From Erinaceus europaeus (Eukaryota > Chordata > Mammalia > Eulipotyphla > Erinaceidae): 64,000 bases of DNA. Within the stretch, counting starts at the first letter, position 1, and each line of letters begins with the position of its first letter. Where the stretch lies: positions 1,488,001 through 1,552,000 of the forward strand of contig NW_026647188.1 of NCBI RefSeq assembly GCF_950295315.1. The letters are read 5' to 3'. The notes below the pieces were generated by a model that saw nothing but the letters and a program-made list of their open reading frames with translations, ran no database searches and was not told where the DNA came from. Below, piece by piece: positions 59,334 through 64,000 of this stretch. The translations under genes and the position numbers were made by a program.

Positions 59334-61879
59334 AAAATAGAAAGTAAAAAAATAAAAAGGAAAAGTAAATATTCCACTACTTCAATGGGGCTACTCAGGA
59401 CAATGCTTTCCTTGTTAAGATCCTCACAGCATACCATATGCAGAAAGGCATAGACGCCATGTATTTTTTAACCAGTTTTTATATATATTTATTTATTTAG
59501 GTGCTTATTCATATTTGTTATTGATGTATTAATGTTTTACATTTGACATAGACTACGGCTCTGACACCAGTGGTCTCAAGTACCCCTAGATCGTACTCTG
59601 CCTCTACAAAACCAATCCATTGACCTGTACATCCATCCCTCCACCCATCCATCTATCCATCCATCCATCCATCCATCCATCCATCCATCCATCCATCCAT
59701 CAATCCACCAGTCAATAAAGCTAAGTACAAAAGGAGATCTCTCGTTGATTGGTGAAGACAAACAACGATGCATAGGTAGGTTGCAAAGGGGTCAGTTCGG
59801 CTGAATAGGGCAGAGGGGCTGAACCAGGGAATGTGTTGGGGGCTGTGGGTGTGGATGGGTTGAGCTGGAGAACCTGTTAGCTGGGTCACCTCAGGGGCAG
59901 GGAGGTGGTGGGTGGGGTTGCAAACAGCTGTCACTGGAGAACCATCACAAGTGCTGGAGCTGGTGAGCAGGGCACCCAGAAGAGAGGACAAACAAAGGAG
60001 AGAAGCAAAGTGCAGAGGAGAGGAGAGGGGAGAGGATGGTGAGGACAGGAGACGACAGGAGAGAACAGGAGAGGACAGGAGTGGAGGGGACCTGAGAAAC
60101 CTACCTGGACAAAGGCAGCAGACAGACATACACGAATGCACGCAGGCATGCAGGCAGCTCTGGACTGGGCTCCCTGGATCCCGGGCGCACCTCCACCTGT
60201 CTTCTCTTAGCTGCCAGCCCTGAGGTCCCTCGTCGGTCAGCACTGTCTTCCCATCCTTCCGTCCCTCTGTGCCAGGGCCCAGGCTTCTGGGCGCTGTTGC
60301 CTGACCTAGTGGCAGGGCTGTTGGGCTGCCGAGTGCCAGTGTGGCCATCACAGATTGCCAGGGGCTAGGACATCACAGAGGACTCCTGTGGTTGCTAGGC
60401 CACGGGGACCCCACCCATCCAGTTGACCAGCAGCCATGACCCCCACCCTGAACTTGACCTGAGGGGTGGTGGCCAGCCACCAGAGCCAGAGCCCCAGGCC
60501 AAAGCAGGTGCTGGTCGGCCGGGCCAAGGGCCTATGGGCAGATCAGATTGGTGTGTGTCTGGGCATGGGGCTGGCATCTGACAGCCCGGGGATGGGGCCC
60601 AAGGTCCACCAGGCCCCTGTCCCACCATGTGCACTGACACACAGTCTTGCTGACTGCCTGACAGTCCCTGCCCCAAAGATTCCTACACCAGGTCCCTGGG
60701 TGCCCTGAGCTGCCCCTGAGGGTTGGTGGGTGCCTGCCTGGACACATGCCTCCTTAATGGAGGCCTCTATTAATCCCGTTGCCTACTGACAGCTGCCCTC
60801 CTGGCCCTCCTCCTCCTCCTCCTTTTCTTCCTTTTCCTCTTCATCCTCCTCCTCCTCCTCCTCCACCTCATCCTCCTCTTCCTCATCCTCAGAGGAACTC
60901 ACTCAGGGCCCTTTGCCTAGGCAAGCCAGGGCTGCTGCTCTGGCTGCTGCAGCTTCTATCCAGTGGTTGGGTGCAGGAATCTGTTCCTGTCAGTCCCTGA
61001 TTCCTGGGACCTTCCATGCCTCCAGCTGCCCCCCACACTCTTGTCCAGAGCCCTCCTCAAGGATGCCCCGTTTCCCTTTGCCCTCTGTCCGCCAGTTCCC
61101 CAACTAACATCTACTGTGTGCCTCCCTGCGCTACTTTACTGCCACCCTGCTTCTTCCTTTCAGCCCTAAGGGCCCAGGGCCAGCCCTGCTGCCATCTCAA
61201 CATCCAGCAGGGGGACCTGCCCTAACCCCCTGCCACCACACCCACACACACAGCCCTGCACACACTCATGGGCTCCCCTGCCTGCAGCGTGCCTCTCAAA
61301 CAGTCTCCATCTGCCCCCTAGCCCCCTTACAGCCTCTTCCACGGCCCCCCACACACACCTGGGAATGAGCAGCGCAGACATGAAAACAGCTCCCCTCGCC
61401 CCCACTCCATTTGCTCCAAGGTTGTCTGGAGTCTTTTATTCATGCTGTAGGGGAGGGAGTTGAGACAGTCCAATGTCCTGGGGAGCAAGAAGTGCAAACA
61501 GTCCATCTACAATGTAACATTTGGGTCTCAGGCCGCCCAATCCCTAGTGCGCTGTGCAGACATTTGACTGGCAAAAATCCCCTATCGAGTGTGAGATATG
61601 GCTGGGATAGTGGCTCTTTCTGTGGACTAGGAGACAGACAGGCAGAGTTTTCAGGTTCAAAACCTGTACGTCCCAGAAGATGGTCATTCGAGAGGGCTAA
61701 AAAAAAAAAAGGCTTTTTTTTTTTTCCCCTGCCTCGGTAACCTGTCTGCTTCCTGTTTCTCAGTGAAAAAAGGGAAAATATTTTTTGGAGGGAAAAAGAC
61801 GAAAATGCAGGCAGGTGGACTCCGAGCAGGGTGGATGGTGAGTTGCTCCTGCCCTAGCACTAGAGCCCCAGTTGCTGTT

Positions 61880-61992
61880 CCAGGTGCTCTCTGATACCAG
61901 AGATCTCCGTTTGTCGTGTCATGACACTGTCTCCAGGTGCTCTCTGATAACAGAGATCTCCGTGTGTCATGTCATGACACTGTCTCCAGGAC
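61880..61992. repeat. Short tandem duplication in B(-)2
   Basis: The segment from 'ccaggtgctctctgata' through 'catgacactgtct' occurs twice in a row with a few differences; other B units have it once. Each copy contains the palindrome TCATGA. Confidence 0.9.
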
Positions 61993-62053
61993 TGACCCTC
62001 AGGATAATGAGGATTCAAAATGAGGCAGGTCATATTGCCTTCAAAAGTAAATC

Positions 62054-62404
62054 CAGGGAGGTTTGGCGGTATGTCAGATGGTTAAGGCCTAGTGGTGCTC
62101 ACGAAAAGAGGGTACAGGTGGAAGGGTCAGGGGTCTGGAGCCCAGACCACCACCTGCAGGGGAGTCGCTTTACAGGGGGTGAAGCAGGTCTTTAGGGGCT
62201 CTATATTTCTCTCCCACTCTGTATTTCCCCTGTTCTCTCGATTTCACTCTGTCCGATGCAAGGTCAGTAACAACAACAACAACCGCAACAATAACCACCA
62301 CAGTGACCAAGCTACAAGGGCAGCGAAAGGGGAACAAATGGAGTGCAGGAGCTGTGGATTATTCGTGGTGCAGGCACTCAGCTGTGGCAATAACCCCTTG
62401 AGGC
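62054..62404 (+). mobile_element. Type I SINE, long form
   Basis: Resident SINE of B(-)2, same structure as at 58618-58970. Confidence 0.72.
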
Positions 62405-62560
62405 AATCAATCCATAAATGAAGAATACAGGTAACAGAGACTTATATGTCCCTGTGTGTTTCCACAGAGTTAATTTAAATGCACTTTTATTTATTTCTTC
62501 ATTTATTTATTACCTTGCCAGGAGAATTTCTTTTCATTGCTAAAAAAAGTGTCCCATCAA

Positions 62561-62762
62561 GGGTACCAGGTGGTGCCACACCCAGTTAAGCACTCATGTT
62601 ACAATGCAGGGGGACTGGACTTCAAGACCCTAGTCCCAACCTGCCAGGGGAAATCTTTACAAGTGGTGCAGAAGTGCTGCAGATGTCTCTCTCTGTGTCT
62701 CAAACTCTCTATCCCTCCCTTGCCTCTCAATTCCTGTCGATTTATTCCAATAAATAATCAAG
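62561..62762 (+). mobile_element. Type II SINE (tRNA-derived)
   Basis: Resident SINE at the boundary of B(-)2 and B(-)3. Confidence 0.78.
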
Positions 62763-64000
62763 AAAATAGAAAGTAAAAAAAAGAAATAGGAAAAGGAAAT
62801 ATTCCACTACTTCAATGGGGCTACTCAGGACAATGCTTTCCTTATTAAGATCCTCACAGCGTACCATATGCAGAAAGGCATATATGCCATGTATATTTTA
62901 ACCCAGTTTTTATATTTATTTATTTATTTAGGTGCTTATTAATTTTTGTTATTGATGAATTAATGTTTTACATTTGACATAGACTAGGGCTCTGAAACCA
63001 GCGGTCTCAAGTACCCCTATATGGTGCTTTGCCTCTACAAAACCAATCCATTGACCTGTTCATACTTCCATCCACCCATTCATCTATCTATCCATCTATC
63101 CATCCATCCATCCATCCATCCATCCATCTATCCATCCATCCATCCACCATTCAACCAAGCTACGTACAAAAGGAGATCTCTCCCTGAATGGTGAAGACAA
63201 ACAATGATGCATAGGTAGGTTGCAAAGGGGCCAGTTGGGCTGAATAGGGCAGAGGGGCTGAACCAGGGAATGTGTTGGGGCACAGATTGCCAGGGGCTAG
63301 GACATCACAGAGGGCTCCTGTGGTTGCTAGGCCACGGGGACCCCACCCATCCAGTTGACCAGCAGCCATGACCCCCACGCTGAACTTGACCTGAGGGGTG
63401 GTGGCCAGCCAACAGAGCCAGAGCCCCAGGCCAAAGCCGGTGCTGGTCGGCAGGGCCAAGGGGCTATGGGAAGATTGGTGTGTGTCTGGGCATGGGGCTG
63501 GCATCTGACAGTCCAGGGCGGGAGAACCAAGGTGCGCCAGGCCCCTGTCCCACCATGTGCACTGAAACACAGTCTTGTGGACTGACTGACAGTCCCCGCC
63601 CCAGAGATACCCACACAAAGTCCCTGGGTGCCCTGAGCTGCCCCTGAGGGTTGGTGGGTGCCTGCCTGGACACATGCCTCCGTAATGGAGGCCTCCATTA
63701 ATCCCGTTTCCTATTGACAGCTGCCCTCCTGCCCCTCCTCCTCCTCCTCCGCCTCCTCCTCCTCCTCCTCTTCTTCCTCCTCCTCTTCCTCCTCTTCCTC
63801 CTGCTCTTCCTCCTCCTCCTCCTCCACCCCCTCCTCCTCTTCCTCATCCTCAGAGGGACTCACTCAGGGCCCTTGGCCTAGGCAAGCCAGGGCTGCTGCT
63901 CTGGCTTCTGCAGCTTCTATCCGGTGGGGGTGGGTGGGTGTAGGAATCTGTTCCTATCAGTCTCTGATTCCTGGGACCTTCCATGCCTCCAGCTGCCCCC
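62686..64000 (-). repeat. Family B, reverse-oriented partial unit B(-)3, internally deleted
   Basis: Continues past the right edge. At about 63280 the sequence jumps from the part equal to 59839 to the part equal to 60348, losing about 510 bp of GC-rich sequence. (CCAT)n at 63061-63152 and CCT tract 63726-63855 are present. Confidence 0.88.

Larger units (their letters stand above)
59257..62685 (-). repeat. Family B, reverse-oriented full unit B(-)2
   Basis: About 3.43 kb. (CCAT)n at 59628-59708, CCT tract 60807-60892, type I SINE 62054-62404. It carries a ~60-bp tandem duplication at about 61880-61990. A 232-residue minus-strand open frame (60351-59653) ends in the CCAT array and is broken in other units, so it is not a gene. 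Confidence 0.9.

Noticed and set aside
59653..60351. 232-residue minus-strand open frame in B(-)2
   Set aside because: It ends in the CCAT minisatellite, has no recognisable domain, and the same DNA in B1-B4 and B(-)1 is interrupted or shifted. It is long because the sequence is GC-rich.

Overview
The window looks like mammalian heterochromatic or nucleolar-organiser-type DNA, most probably from a hedgehog (Erinaceus). The basis is the dense content of tRNA-derived SINEs. I recognise from memory three hedgehog-type designs, with tRNA-like A and B boxes, (CAA)n/(AATAAA)n tails and the 'CCCCACCTGCAGGGGAGTCG' body. Codon structure, splice-site chains and conserved protein domains are absent. I find no convincing protein-coding gene: the open frames are short, repeat-derived, or shared only because the underlying DNA repeats are shared.

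The whole window is a mosaic of three long tandem-repeat families, which I call A, B and C. Layout on the + strand: A in reverse orientation (1-4798); B forward, about 3.37 kb per unit, four full units and a partial (4799-19512); A forward, up to about 6.4 kb per unit, two long and two truncated units (19513-36387); C forward, about 5.6-6.3 kb per unit, three copies (36388-55481), interrupted by a CpG island (about 48815-50060); B in reverse orientation, two full units and two partials (55482-64000). A and B therefore each occur as large inverted repeats.

The key landmark is ribosomal DNA. Positions about 49225-49486 match the extreme 3' end of 28S rRNA. About 370 bp downstream begins a cluster of exact Sal-box motifs (GGGTCGACCAG), the binding site of the RNA polymerase I terminator factor TTF-I. 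Family C directly follows these terminators and is therefore best read as rDNA intergenic spacer. A second, more decayed Sal-box cluster without any 28S opens the first C copy (36406-36801), fused directly to macrosatellite A. The 28S fragment lacks its upstream body, which is replaced by an unidentified CpG-rich segment. It also carries several CpG-to-TpG/CpA changes at positions I recall as conserved, so it is probably a dead, methylated relic at the edge of an rDNA array rather than a working gene.

Macrosatellite A carries in its two long units a promoter-like cassette (CCAAT boxes, a GC box in one copy, TTAAAA) and a near-consensus CTCF motif. This architecture recalls DXZ4-type macrosatellites, but that is inference only. 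Family B is GC-rich, with a GGA polypurine tract, an (ATGG)n minisatellite and two resident SINEs per unit. Two of its units (about 11.5-14.9 and 14.9-18.25 kb) are almost identical, showing recent homogenisation.
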